Assembly (NCBI GenBank): GCA_945637645.1 | Contig: CALZDK010000020.1 | Coordinates: 1-14,866 of the forward strand | Source of the DNA: an uncultured Prevotella sp. | GTDB taxonomy: Bacteria; Bacteroidota; Bacteroidia; Bacteroidales; Bacteroidaceae | Length of the DNA: 14,866 nt | Direction of reading: 5' to 3' | In this document: positions 6,606 through 14,385 of the stretch, one piece after another | Layout: every line of letters starts with the position of its first letter | Numbering within the stretch: the stretch's first letter is position 1 | Made by a program: the position numbers and the translations under genes | The notes under the pieces: model-generated | Told to the model about the DNA's origin: nothing | The model's input: only the letters and a program-made list of their open reading frames with translations | The model's database searches: none

Positions 6606-9600
6606 ATGAACTACATTATGGGAAGTACCTACTACAAGACATTGGCATTCGTCGTGGCGCTGCTGACCACTATGACGACATGGGCGTCAAAGCCCGAACT
6701 GAAATTCAAGAAACTCGACACTCGCAACGGGCTTTCAAACTCGCAGGTGAACTGCATAATGAAAGACTCGAAGGGTTTTGTGTGGATAGGAACGAAATAC
6801 GGACTCGACCGCTACGACGGCACACGCTTCCGTGTGTTCCAGTCCAACACCAAGGACACAACCACACTGATAAGCGACTACATCGACAACCTCACGGAGG
6901 ATGCCGACGGAAACATCTGGGTGCAGCAGGAAACGAGATACTGTGTCTATAATCCAAAGACGGAACGTTTCGAGCGCAATCTCATGCCGTGGATTCAGAA
7001 GGCTGGCGTGATGGGGGACATCGAGAAACTGCACATCGACAAGCGTAAGAACTACTGGATAAAGTCGTGGGACAGCGACCTCTACTACTACAATCCCAAG
7101 ACAGGAAAGAAAGCCACTTTCCCCGTGGCGAAAATGAAGAGCAACGCAAAGGAAAACGTGCAAATCTCCTCCTTTGCCGACTACGGACGCAACACTCTCT
7201 GCATAACCAAAACGGGAGTGATAACATGCTTAGACGGCGAAAGGGGACGCATGGCGTGGATGTCAAGGTATGTGACAAAAATTAACCATTCAGAACTCAA
7301 GGAATATCGCCTCTATATCGACAAGGGCGGAAACTATTGGATATTGGGCGGAGGACGTTGCCATGTCTATGTGCAGAAGCAGAAACGATGGTTCGACAGC
7401 CTGTCCTCCATGCTCAGGAACAAGGGGATGGCAGACTGGCCTGCCGATGTTATTGTATGGGACGTGATGGAAGACCTCGAAGGGCGCATGTGGGTTGCCA
7501 CCGACCACAACGGACTCTTTGTCATCGATTTCAAGCAGAATGAATTCTATAACTACACCAACGACAAGACAAACGACACGAGCATTTCCGACATCTCGCT
7601 CGTAAGACTTTACCGCGACACCGAGGGACAGATGTGGATAGGCACCTATACCGGAGGCGTGAACCAGGTGGTTATGAAGAAGTCGAATGTCAGCAGTGTG
7701 GCTGTAGGCAGTGTGAACACCGTTGTTGAGGACCACGAGGGCAACTACTGGCTCGGCACAAACGAGCAGGGACTCATACGCTATAATCCAAAGACAGGAC
7801 AGATGCAGACGTTCAACATGGCTAATGCCGGACTCTCGTCGAATGTCATGGTGGCGAGCCTCTGTGCTTCCGACGGAACACTGTGGTTTGGCACTTTCGG
7901 CGGTGGCTTGATACGTTATTCGGGCGGCAAGTTCTCCTTCTTGCGCAAGGGCGACAAACCGGGTTGCATCGTCGACGACAACGTATGGGCTGTAGTGGAG
8001 TCGCCAGACAAGAACATCTGGTTCGGAACATTGGGAGGCGGAGTGCAGTGCATAGAACAAAACACCGGCGAAATAACCACCTACGACCAGTACAACTCCC
8101 ACCTTTCGAGCAACTACGTCTCGTCGATGCAGATGGCAGACGCAGGATGGATAGTGGTGGGCACGTCGAACAACTATTCGCTCATCGACCCTAAGACCCG
8201 CAAGGTGGTGAACTTGAAACTCGACCAGGACGCATCGCGCATGACTGCCGTTACGGCAATAAACACACAGGTGATGATGGACACACGCGGACTCGTGTGG
8301 TATTGCTCACCCGCAGGAGTCCATGTCCTCGACAACTCCACCGGCCGTGTCACGCTCATCGACCAAATGGCGGGACTTGCGGGAAATGCCGTCTTTGCGG
8401 TATTGGAGGACTCAAGGCACAACATCTGGATAACCACGGAATACGGTGTCTCCTGCATATTGCTTAACAGCAAGAATGGACGCTGGGACTTCGACATACG
8501 CAACTACAACTATCTCGACGGACTGCAGCAAGGACCCTACAACCAACGTTCCATGTGCCTCACCCACGACGGCATGGTGCTCGTAGGCGGTAGCTCAGGC
8601 ATCGACATCATCGACCCCGACCAACTGAGCCGACAGGTGATCACGGGCAAGCCGGTGTTCAGCGGATTCCAGCTCTACGGACAACAGATAGAGGTGGGAA
8701 AGATGTACGACGGCAGGTTGATACTTCCTGAGGCACTCAACGAGAGCCGAAAGCTGAAGCTGAGATACAACGACAACCAGTTCACCATACAGATGGCATC
8801 CGACCAGGGACTCATAGCCAACCGCTCACAGTATGTGTACAAGATAGAAGGCTTTAGCGACAAGTGGATGAAGACAGAGGCAGGCAACCCCAACATCTCG
8901 CTGATGGGACTCGAACCAGGAAACTACACCCTCGTGGTGAAACTGCTCGATGACCGCAACCAGATGGGAAAGGAGGAAAGCCGACTCGACATCGTTGTCA
9001 CTCCTCCGTTCTGGAGAACATGGTGGGCATACGTCATCTACATCGCGTTGGCAACAGGTATGGCTCTTCTGTGGCATAAGCGCACCATACGAAAGCTGCG
9101 TCTCGACAAGCTGAAGATGGAGGCAGATGCGGAGAAACGCAAGCGTCACGAGGCTGCCGACGCCTACAACAACATGAACTCCGACCTGCGAGAATCGTTC
9201 GACACCATAATGACACAACTCGACAAACTCATGAGCAGTGAGAACAACGAGTTGCGCTATGAGCAGCAACAGGAGATATTCGGCAACGTGGAGTCGCTGA
9301 TGTCAACCGTCAACGAAACACTTTTCACACAGTCGAAGCAGGAGGACAAGGCGGCACTCATAGAGCCGAAGATAAGCGAGATGCAGATCGTCAGTCTCGA
9401 CCAGCGCCTTGTTGACGCTGCCACGGCATACGTGGAGAATAACCTCTCCAACAGCGACATCACCGTGGAGACAATGAGCGAGGCACTCAACATGTCGCGC
9501 GTACATTTATATAAACGTCTCAACGCCATAACAGGACTCTCCCCGTCGGAGTTCATACGCGACCTGCGCCTTCGCCACGCCGAGCAACTCATCCTTAAGA

Positions 9601-9725
9601 GCCAGCTCTCGGTGAGCGAGATAAGCTATAGGGTAGGATTTAACAATCCACGCTATTTCTCCAAATATTTCAAGGAAAAATACGGTGTAATACCGTCACA
9701 ATACAAAAAGGACACCATTCTATAA
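6606..9725 (+). CDS. Propeller/Y_Y_Y sensor fused to AraC output; HTCS-like regulator without kinase or receiver
   Basis: This 1039-residue membrane protein probably senses an oligosaccharide in the periplasm and binds DNA on the cytoplasmic side. Residues 1-28 form a signal peptide. Residues 30-690 carry reg_prop beta-propeller blades, for example WIGT (60), WVAT (296), WIGT (344), WLGT (382), WFGT (427, 472) and WITT (608), enough for two seven-bladed propellers. A Y_Y_Y domain (about 716-802, YVYKIEGFSDKW) and one transmembrane helix (806-823) follow. In an HTCS the next parts would be HisKA, HATPase and receiver. Here there is only a helical stretch (848-912) resembling HisKA but with Ser859 where the H-box histidine belongs, then the usual receiver-to-HTH linker and an AraC HTH (930-1039) ending GVIPSQY. 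No N/G-box or receiver aspartate is present and the frame is intact. The start was set at the ATG 11 nt after lacI. It is probably co-transcribed with lacI. Confidence 0.9.
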   Translation: MNYIMGSTYYKTLAFVVALLTTMTTWASKPELKFKKLDTRNGLSNSQVNCIMKDSKGFVWIGTKYGLDRYDGTRFRVFQSNTKDTTTLISDYIDNLTEDADGNIWVQQETRYCVYNPKTERFERNLMPWIQKAGVMGDIEKLHIDKRKNYWIKSWDSDLYYYNPKTGKKATFPVAKMKSNAKENVQISSFADYGRNTLCITKTGVITCLDGERGRMAWMSRYVTKINHSELKEYRLYIDKGGNYWILGGGRCHVYVQKQKRWFDSLSSMLRNKGMADWPADVIVWDVMEDLEGRMWVATDHNGLFVIDFKQNEFYNYTNDKTNDTSISDISLVRLYRDTEGQMWIGTYTGGVNQVVMKKSNVSSVAVGSVNTVVEDHEGNYWLGTNEQGLIRYNPKTGQMQTFNMANAGLSSNVMVASLCASDGTLWFGTFGGGLIRYSGGKFSFLRKGDKPGCIVDDNVWAVVESPDKNIWFGTLGGGVQCIEQNTGEITTYDQYNSHLSSNYVSSMQMADAGWIVVGTSNNYSLIDPKTRKVVNLKLDQDASRMTAVTAINTQVMMDTRGLVWYCSPAGVHVLDNSTGRVTLIDQMAGLAGNAVFAVLEDSRHNIWITTEYGVSCILLNSKNGRWDFDIRNYNYLDGLQQGPYNQRSMCLTHDGMVLVGGSSGIDIIDPDQLSRQVITGKPVFSGFQLYGQQIEVGKMYDGRLILPEALNESRKLKLRYNDNQFTIQMASDQGLIANRSQYVYKIEGFSDKWMKTEAGNPNISLMGLEPGNYTLVVKLLDDRNQMGKEESRLDIVVTPPFWRTWWAYVIYIALATGMALLWHKRTIRKLRLDKLKMEADAEKRKRHEAADAYNNMNSDLRESFDTIMTQLDKLMSSENNELRYEQQQEIFGNVESLMSTVNETLFTQSKQEDKAALIEPKISEMQIVSLDQRLVDAATAYVENNLSNSDITVETMSEALNMSRVHLYKRLNAITGLSPSEFIRDLRLRHAEQLILKSQLSVSEISYRVGFNNPRYFSKYFKEKYGVIPSQYKKDTIL

Positions 9726-9758
9726 CATTTCCGACATGTAGGTTTCAGAAATTTTGGA

Positions 9759-9766
9759 TACCTTTG
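9759..9766 (+). promoter_or_regulatory. -7 element of the GH31 promoter
   Basis: TACCTTTG matches TAnnTTTG and is followed by CACC. Transcription would start near 9773, about 35 nt before the ATG at 9808. No good TTTG is seen 19-21 bp upstream, as expected for a promoter that depends on an activator. The element begins 34 nt after the stop codon of the upstream regulator. Confidence 0.55.
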
Positions 9767-9807
9767 CACCGAAAAATCTGACAATAACTGAAAAAAACAA
9801 GAAAGGC

Positions 9808-12765
9808 ATGAGTTTTAGACTCCTATTAAAAACGGCATTGCTTGCCACAACATTGGGCACAGTAGCCACCACCGACGCAGCTGCTTATCAGCGCGACGGC
9901 AGAAAAATAAGTCTTGAGATTCCTCAGACAAGTAAGAACAACGTAAGGGCAATGCGCCTCACGGTTGTCAGCGACGACATCATTCGCGTAGAGGCTACAC
10001 CCGAAGAGGCAATACCTAACAAGAGGAAGAGCCTCGTGGTGGTAAACCGCGAGGGAAAATACAAGGCAGAGGTGAAGGAAGACGACAACAGCCTCACCAT
10101 TCAGACCGCAAAGCTCACTGTCAATGTTGACAAGGCCACGGGTAAACTCACCTTCACCGACAGGACAACTGGAAAAGTGCTTCTGAAGGAAGCCGACGGA
10201 AGCAAGACATTTTCACGCTACGTCTCCTCGCAGACCGAACTGCCTGAGAACTATCGCCCGACGTCGCCCGACGAGGTGAACTGGGGAAAGACCTCCGACC
10301 TCAACAAACTGTCATTAGACGACCGTTCAGGCTACTCTTGGCACGCACTCTTCGAGAGCGACCCCGACGAGGCTTTCTACGGCTTGGGACAACACCAGTC
10401 GGAAGAGATGAACTACAAGGGACGCAACGAGGAACTCTTCCAATATAATACAAAGGTGTCAATCCCCTTCGTCGTCAGCAACAAGAACTACGGCATCCTC
10501 TGGGACTCCTATTCCTACGGACGCTGGGGCAACCCCAACAACTACCAGCAGCTCCACCGCGCCTTCAAACTCTACGACAAGAACGGCAAACTTGGTTCGC
10601 TCTCAGGAACCTATACCGAGGAATCGGGCAAGATAATCGAGCGTCATGAGGACTCACTCTACTATGAGCACTCCGGTGTGGTAGGCCTGCTTCCGCAGGA
10701 CATCAACCTCGGCAAGTCTAATGTGGTCTATCAGGGTGAGATAGAGGCTCCGCAGACAGCGAAATACCGCTTCATACTCTACTACTCTGGCTATGTGAAG
10801 GTCTATATGGGCGGTCGCCTCGTTGTGCCAGAGCGCTGGCGCACGGCGTGGAACCCCAATGCCTACAAGTTTGAGGTTGACCTGAAGAAGGGCGAGCGCA
10901 CTCCGCTCCGCGTGGAATGGCAACCCGACGGAGGTGTGGCTTACTGCGGACTGCGTGCCGCCACTCCACAGACCGAGGACGAGCAGGGACGCGTGTCAAT
11001 ATGGGCGGAGATGGACAAGGAGATGGACTACTACTTCATCGCCGGCAACAACTACGACGACGTCATCAAGGGCTACCGCTTCCTCACAGGCCGCGCTCAG
11101 GTGATGCCTAAGTGGGCTCTCGGTTTCTGGCAGAGCCGCGAGAAGTACAACACGCAGCAGGAGGTGGAGACTACACTTGCCGAGTTCCGCAAGCGCCAGA
11201 TTCCTGTCGATGTGATGGTGCAAGACTGGCTCTACTGGGAAGAGGACAAGTGGGGCAGCTTCAAGTTCGACCTCAAGCGCTTCCCCGACCCGAAGGGAAT
11301 GGTTGACTTCATCCACAACAACACCGCACGCATACTCATCTCCCACTGGCCGAAATACTATTCTTCCACCGACAACTACAAGGCCTTCGACAAGAACGGA
11401 TGGATGTATCAGCAGGCAATAAAGGACAACATCCGCGACTGGGTGGGTCCCGGCTATCTCGGTTCGTTCTACGATGCCTATTCCGCAGGCGCACGCAAGC
11501 TCTTCTGGCAGCAGATGCACGACAATCTCTACACCCTCGGCATCGACTGCTGGTGGATGGACGCCTCGGAGCCTAACGTGCGCGACTGCACGCCTATAGA
11601 GTATCGCAAGCTGCTCTGCGGCCCTACCGCCATGGGCACCAGCGAGGAGTATTTCAATGCCTACTCAGTGGTTAATGCCGACGCTATATATAACGGTCAG
11701 CGTTCCGTTGACAACAACAAGCGCGTGCTCCTGCTCACCCGCAGCGGCTTCGCCGGCGAACAGCGTTTCTCCACAGCCACATGGAGTGGCGACATTGGCA
11801 CACGTTGGGAGGACATGCGCGCACAGATGACAGCAGGCCTCAACTTCTCCATGGCTGGTGTGCCTTTCTGGGGAATGGACCAGGGCGGATTCTGCGTGGA
11901 AAACCGCTATGTGGCTGCACAGCAGATTTTCGAGAAGTCGGGCTACGAGAACGAGGACCTCAAGGAGTGGCGTGAGCTCAACGCCCGCTGGAACCAGTTC
12001 GGATGCTTCATTCCTCTCTATCGCACCCACGGCCAGTGGCCTCTGCGCGAGGTGTGGAACCTTGCTCCCGAAGGACATCCTTGCTACAACACCATAGTAT
12101 ATTACGACAAGCTGCGCTACCGCATGATGCCTTACCTCTACTCAATGGCAGGTTGGGTGAACTACAAGGACTACACCATGCTCCGTGGTCTTGCCATGGA
12201 CTTCGGTTGCGACTCCAAGGTGCTCAACATCGGCGACCAGTGGATGTTCGGTCCTGCCTTCATGGCTTGTCCTATTGGCACCTACAAGGCTCGCTCGCGC
12301 GACGTATATTTCCCGAAGCAGTGCGGCTGGTACGACCTCTACACGGGCAAGAAATATGCTGGCGGTCAGACTGTTTGCGTGCCTGCTCCATACGAGAAGA
12401 TGCCAGTGTTCGTCCGCGAGGGATCAATAGTTCCTTTCGGTCCCGAACTGCAGTGGAGCGACGAGAAGAAGCCTGAGCTCATCAACCTCTACGTCTATCC
12501 GGGAGCCAACGCCGAGTTTGAGCTCTACGAGGACGAGGGCACCAACTACAACTACGAGAAGGGCAAGTCGGCAAAGATTCTCTTCCAGTGGAACGATGCC
12601 TCCAAGACCCTCACCATAGGTGCCCGCCGCGGTTCGTTCAACGGCATGCTCAAGACCCGCCGTTTCAACATCGTCCTCGTCAACGAGGGCACACCGCTCA
12701 ACCTCGACAATCCTGAGGGAAAAATGGTTCAGTATAATGGTAAGGCGGTTAGTGTGAGGATGTAA
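9808..12765 (+). CDS. GH31 family alpha-xylosidase with PA14 insert
   Basis: This 985-residue secreted glycosidase most likely removes alpha-linked xylose from the non-reducing end of xyloglucan oligosaccharides (EC 3.2.1.177). Residues 1-25 form a signal peptide. An N-terminal beta-sandwich (about 30-255) is interrupted or followed by a PA14-like domain (about 260-385, with YKFEVDLKKGERTPLRVEW). The GH31 barrel (about 430-780) has the nucleophile Asp585 in WWMDASEPN and the acid/base Asp662 in WSGDIGTRW. C-terminal beta domains of the DUF5110 type follow. The PA14 insertion and motif spacing match characterised Bacteroidetes and Cellvibrio alpha-xylosidases; alpha-glucosidase remains possible. 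An in-frame TTG at 9754 was rejected as start because it precedes the predicted transcription start and the signal peptide begins at 9808. Codons in the second half are strongly C-ending, suggesting high expression. Confidence 0.92.
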   Translation: MSFRLLLKTALLATTLGTVATTDAAAYQRDGRKISLEIPQTSKNNVRAMRLTVVSDDIIRVEATPEEAIPNKRKSLVVVNREGKYKAEVKEDDNSLTIQTAKLTVNVDKATGKLTFTDRTTGKVLLKEADGSKTFSRYVSSQTELPENYRPTSPDEVNWGKTSDLNKLSLDDRSGYSWHALFESDPDEAFYGLGQHQSEEMNYKGRNEELFQYNTKVSIPFVVSNKNYGILWDSYSYGRWGNPNNYQQLHRAFKLYDKNGKLGSLSGTYTEESGKIIERHEDSLYYEHSGVVGLLPQDINLGKSNVVYQGEIEAPQTAKYRFILYYSGYVKVYMGGRLVVPERWRTAWNPNAYKFEVDLKKGERTPLRVEWQPDGGVAYCGLRAATPQTEDEQGRVSIWAEMDKEMDYYFIAGNNYDDVIKGYRFLTGRAQVMPKWALGFWQSREKYNTQQEVETTLAEFRKRQIPVDVMVQDWLYWEEDKWGSFKFDLKRFPDPKGMVDFIHNNTARILISHWPKYYSSTDNYKAFDKNGWMYQQAIKDNIRDWVGPGYLGSFYDAYSAGARKLFWQQMHDNLYTLGIDCWWMDASEPNVRDCTPIEYRKLLCGPTAMGTSEEYFNAYSVVNADAIYNGQRSVDNNKRVLLLTRSGFAGEQRFSTATWSGDIGTRWEDMRAQMTAGLNFSMAGVPFWGMDQGGFCVENRYVAAQQIFEKSGYENEDLKEWRELNARWNQFGCFIPLYRTHGQWPLREVWNLAPEGHPCYNTIVYYDKLRYRMMPYLYSMAGWVNYKDYTMLRGLAMDFGCDSKVLNIGDQWMFGPAFMACPIGTYKARSRDVYFPKQCGWYDLYTGKKYAGGQTVCVPAPYEKMPVFVREGSIVPFGPELQWSDEKKPELINLYVYPGANAEFELYEDEGTNYNYEKGKSAKILFQWNDASKTLTIGARRGSFNGMLKTRRFNIVLVNEGTPLNLDNPEGKMVQYNGKAVSVRM

Positions 12766-12797
12766 AGGCCTCACACCCGACTCAGCCTCACCCCCGA

Positions 12798-12818
12798 CCC
12801 CTCTCCAATAGAGAGGGG
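12798..12818. repeat. CCCCTCTC hairpin in the convergent spacer
   Basis: CCCCTCTC (12798-12805) and GAGAGGGG (12811-12818) are perfect 8-bp arms with a 5-nt loop. They are preceded by the C-rich CTCACCCCCGAC. Neither strand has a T tract right after the stem, so it looks more like a short repetitive extragenic element than a terminator. I recall similar words in many Bacteroidetes spacers, which is not verifiable here. Confidence 0.45.
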
Positions 12819-12831
12819 AGAAAAATACTTT

Positions 12832-12868
12832 TAAACCCCTTGCTTACGTTGTGTAGGCAAGGGGTTTA
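12832..12868. terminator. Bidirectional terminator between GH31 and GH105
   Basis: TAAACCCCTTGCTTAC (12832-12847) pairs with GTAGGCAAGGGGTTTA (12853-12868) over 16 bp with one G-T pair and a 5-nt loop. TTTATT follows on the plus strand and TTTAAAAGTATTTTT on the minus strand, so it can end transcripts from either side. It lies 67 nt past the GH31 stop and about 160 nt past the GH105 stop. Confidence 0.8.
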
Positions 12869-12930
12869 TTCCTTCCATTCCTTACACCCCTTACACTCCT
12901 TACACTCCTTCCATTCCTTACTCTCTTAGA
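12868..12930. repeat. Pyrimidine-rich degenerate tandem repeats
   Basis: The plus strand here is almost purely C and T with spaced A, built from the words CCATTCCTTA and CCTTACACT, each recurring (CCTTACACC, CCTTACACT, CCTTACACT, then CCATTCCTTA at both ends). It has no coding frame of note and no known function. Confidence 0.55.
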
Positions 12931-12970
12931 GTTGAGCAAATGCGAAACTTAAGAAAATAAAAACACGTGG

Positions 12971-13003
12971 GGTAACCGGGGTAACCGAGGTAACCGGGTA
13001 ACC
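12971..13003. repeat. Four tandem GGTAACC motifs
   Basis: GGTAACC occurs at 12971, 12980, 12989 and 12997, a spacing of 9, 9 and 8 bp, separated by GG, GA and G. Each copy is a GGTNACC partial palindrome. It sits 24 nt beyond the GH105 stop codon. Confidence 0.7.
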
Positions 13004-13014
13004 GGACGCAATAT

Positions 13015-13041
13015 TTCTACGTGAATTCATTTCACGTAGAA
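13015..13041 (-). terminator. Inverted repeat spanning the GH105 stop codon
   Basis: TTCTACGTGAA (13015-13025) and TTCACGTAGAA (13031-13041) are perfect 11-bp arms with a 5-nt loop. The right arm encodes the last codons of GH105 and the loop holds its TGA. In RNA this forms a stable stem at the very end of the reading frame. The minus-strand flank ATATTGCG is not U-rich, so a 3'-end stabiliser is as likely as a terminator. Confidence 0.45.
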
Positions 13042-14340
13042 TATCGGTTCGTCGGTCTGCGGGTCTTCAGGATAGTAATGCACCGCACTGTCGTTGGTTT
13101 TCAGACACAGGGTTTCCACGAGGCGGTAGATTTCTGATCCTGCCCAAATCACGGGACCGTAGCCGTGGGCGGCATAGTTGCTCACGGGACGATAGGCGTA
13201 GAACGCGGGATCGAAGGCGAGACCAGTGCCCACGCAAGTGCCTTCCACCTGTCCGCCGCCGTTGATGTGTGCCGCCACATAGTGCCATGCTAACAACGTC
13301 TGACCTACGTATGGCTCTGGCTCTATCCACCCCTTGTTTATGGCATGGGCAAGGCAGTAGGCGTAGATGGCGGTGCAGGAAGTCTCAAGGTAGGTGTCGT
13401 TGCGGTCGAGCAACTGGTGCCACGCTCCGTCGGCAGACTGCAAGGCGAGCAGTCCGTTGAGATGTTGCTTGAAACATTCCATCACGTAGGCGTCCTCGCT
13501 CACGTCGAGCAGCTCGCAAGCCGTGAGCAGTGCCCATCCGTTGGCTCTTCCCCAGAAGAACGAGGGGTGATAGCCGCTTTCCGTCGGTGTCCATCCGTGT
13601 CGGTAGAGAGCCTTGTCCTCCACCCACATCTTGTCGTGGAAGAGTCGGAACTGCCTCAGAGCCTCCTCCATGTTGCCGTTGAGGGCAAGGGCAGGAATGC
13701 CCATAAACATGTCGTCGAGCCAAACGGTGTTTTTCACCGGTCGGAGTCGTGCAAACTGTCCGTCGGTGTATCTGTGTTCCTTGTTGGCAATGAAGTCGTA
13801 GTAGCGAGCAGTCTGTTCGTCCCAGAGTCGGAGGTTCTTTATTCCCTTGGCATTTGCTGCCTTTGCCTTGAGCATGGCGCAACAGATGGCACCGCAGTCG
13901 TCGAGGGCATCGGGCGAGACCACCTGTTCCATCAGCGGGTCAATCTTCTCTCCCTTTTCTTTCATTTTTATAAACCTCGGAGCCTGTTCGGCGAGGAAGC
14001 TCATGCGATCCATGGCATAGTCGGCATAGCGCGAGTCGCCGGTTATCTGTGCTGCACTGAGCATGGCGGAATAAGTCACGCCCCACTCGTAGGAAGTGAG
14101 TCGGAAGTCGCCTCGTCGTAGTGCTTTTCCTGTCTCGTCGAGTTCCGCTGGTGTGGTGCGGTTGAGATAGTCAAACACTCGGTCAATACTCGCCTTCACC
14201 GCCTCTTTCTTCGGCACTCCATAGTCGAATTTGTAGGCAGGTTTCAGCAGGTGCAACGGAGTCGTTGCGTCGTTCTCAGTCGTCTGTGCATTTGCTGTCA
14301 CAGGCATAATGCCCACAAGGGCAACAATCCATTTCTTCAT
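13027..14340 (-). CDS. GH105 unsaturated rhamnogalacturonyl hydrolase
   Basis: This 437-residue GH88/GH105 enzyme hydrolyses the unsaturated galacturonic acid left at the non-reducing end by a rhamnogalacturonan lyase. The alpha/alpha barrel shows WLDDMFMGIPAL (207-218), holding the Asp expected to protonate the unsaturated ring, then FFWGRANGWALL (261-272), ETSCTA (319-324), CVGTG (369-373) and AAHGYGPVIWAGSEIYRL (390-407). All are typical of the family. The start was set at the ATG at 14340, which gives a signal peptide MKKWIVALVGIMPVTANAQ; an ATG 11 codons upstream would bury it inside a hydrophilic extension. Residues after the signal peptide suggest periplasmic location. It follows the PcRGLX-like gene by 43 nt and is probably in the same transcript, a pairing that fits degradation of rhamnogalacturonan-I. 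Confidence 0.93.
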   Translation of the reverse strand: MKKWIVALVGIMPVTANAQTTENDATTPLHLLKPAYKFDYGVPKKEAVKASIDRVFDYLNRTTPAELDETGKALRRGDFRLTSYEWGVTYSAMLSAAQITGDSRYADYAMDRMSFLAEQAPRFIKMKEKGEKIDPLMEQVVSPDALDDCGAICCAMLKAKAANAKGIKNLRLWDEQTARYYDFIANKEHRYTDGQFARLRPVKNTVWLDDMFMGIPALALNGNMEEALRQFRLFHDKMWVEDKALYRHGWTPTESGYHPSFFWGRANGWALLTACELLDVSEDAYVMECFKQHLNGLLALQSADGAWHQLLDRNDTYLETSCTAIYAYCLAHAINKGWIEPEPYVGQTLLAWHYVAAHINGGGQVEGTCVGTGLAFDPAFYAYRPVSNYAAHGYGPVIWAGSEIYRLVETLCLKTNDSAVHYYPEDPQTDEPIFYVK

Positions 14341-14357
14341 TATCTTTATATGTATTA

Positions 14358-14385
14358 ATTCTTCACTCTTCATTCTTCACTCTTC
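14358..14385. repeat. 14-bp direct repeat between the RG-I genes
   Basis: ATTCTTCACTCTTC is present twice in tandem (14358-14371 and 14372-14385), and the second copy overlaps the stop codon of the upstream gene. The minus strand reads GAAGAGTGAAGAAT twice. Shorter forms (CTTCATT, ATTCTTCACTTCC) appear around 4265 and 4375, so this is probably a common spacer sequence of the genome. Confidence 0.75.

Noticed and set aside
7290..8102. Minus-strand open frame of 270 codons
   Set aside because: Antisense to the propeller region of the regulator; Val-rich low-complexity translation, no promoter or homology pattern.
9341..9393. Frameshift or assembly break where the kinase and receiver would be
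   Set aside because: The frame is open throughout and the linker to the AraC domain reads normally, so a break is not visible; only reads could exclude a clean in-frame collapse.
6606..9725. Complete hybrid two-component system
   Set aside because: No H-box histidine, N-box, G-box or receiver Asp can be found between the transmembrane helix and the AraC domain, and the interval is too short to hold them.
9754..9807. TTG start 18 codons upstream for GH31
   Set aside because: It overlaps the -7 promoter element and precedes the predicted transcription start; the signal peptide begins at 9808.
12798..12818. Intrinsic terminator for GH31
   Set aside because: The stem is good but no T tract follows on either strand; the stem at 12832-12868 is the better terminator.
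12868..13003. Possible CRISPR array
   Set aside because: Repeats are 7-10 bp with 1-2 bp between them; there are no 25-40 bp repeats, unique spacers or cas genes.
13345..14121. Plus-strand open frame of 258 codons
   Set aside because: Antisense to GH105, whose family motifs are unambiguous.
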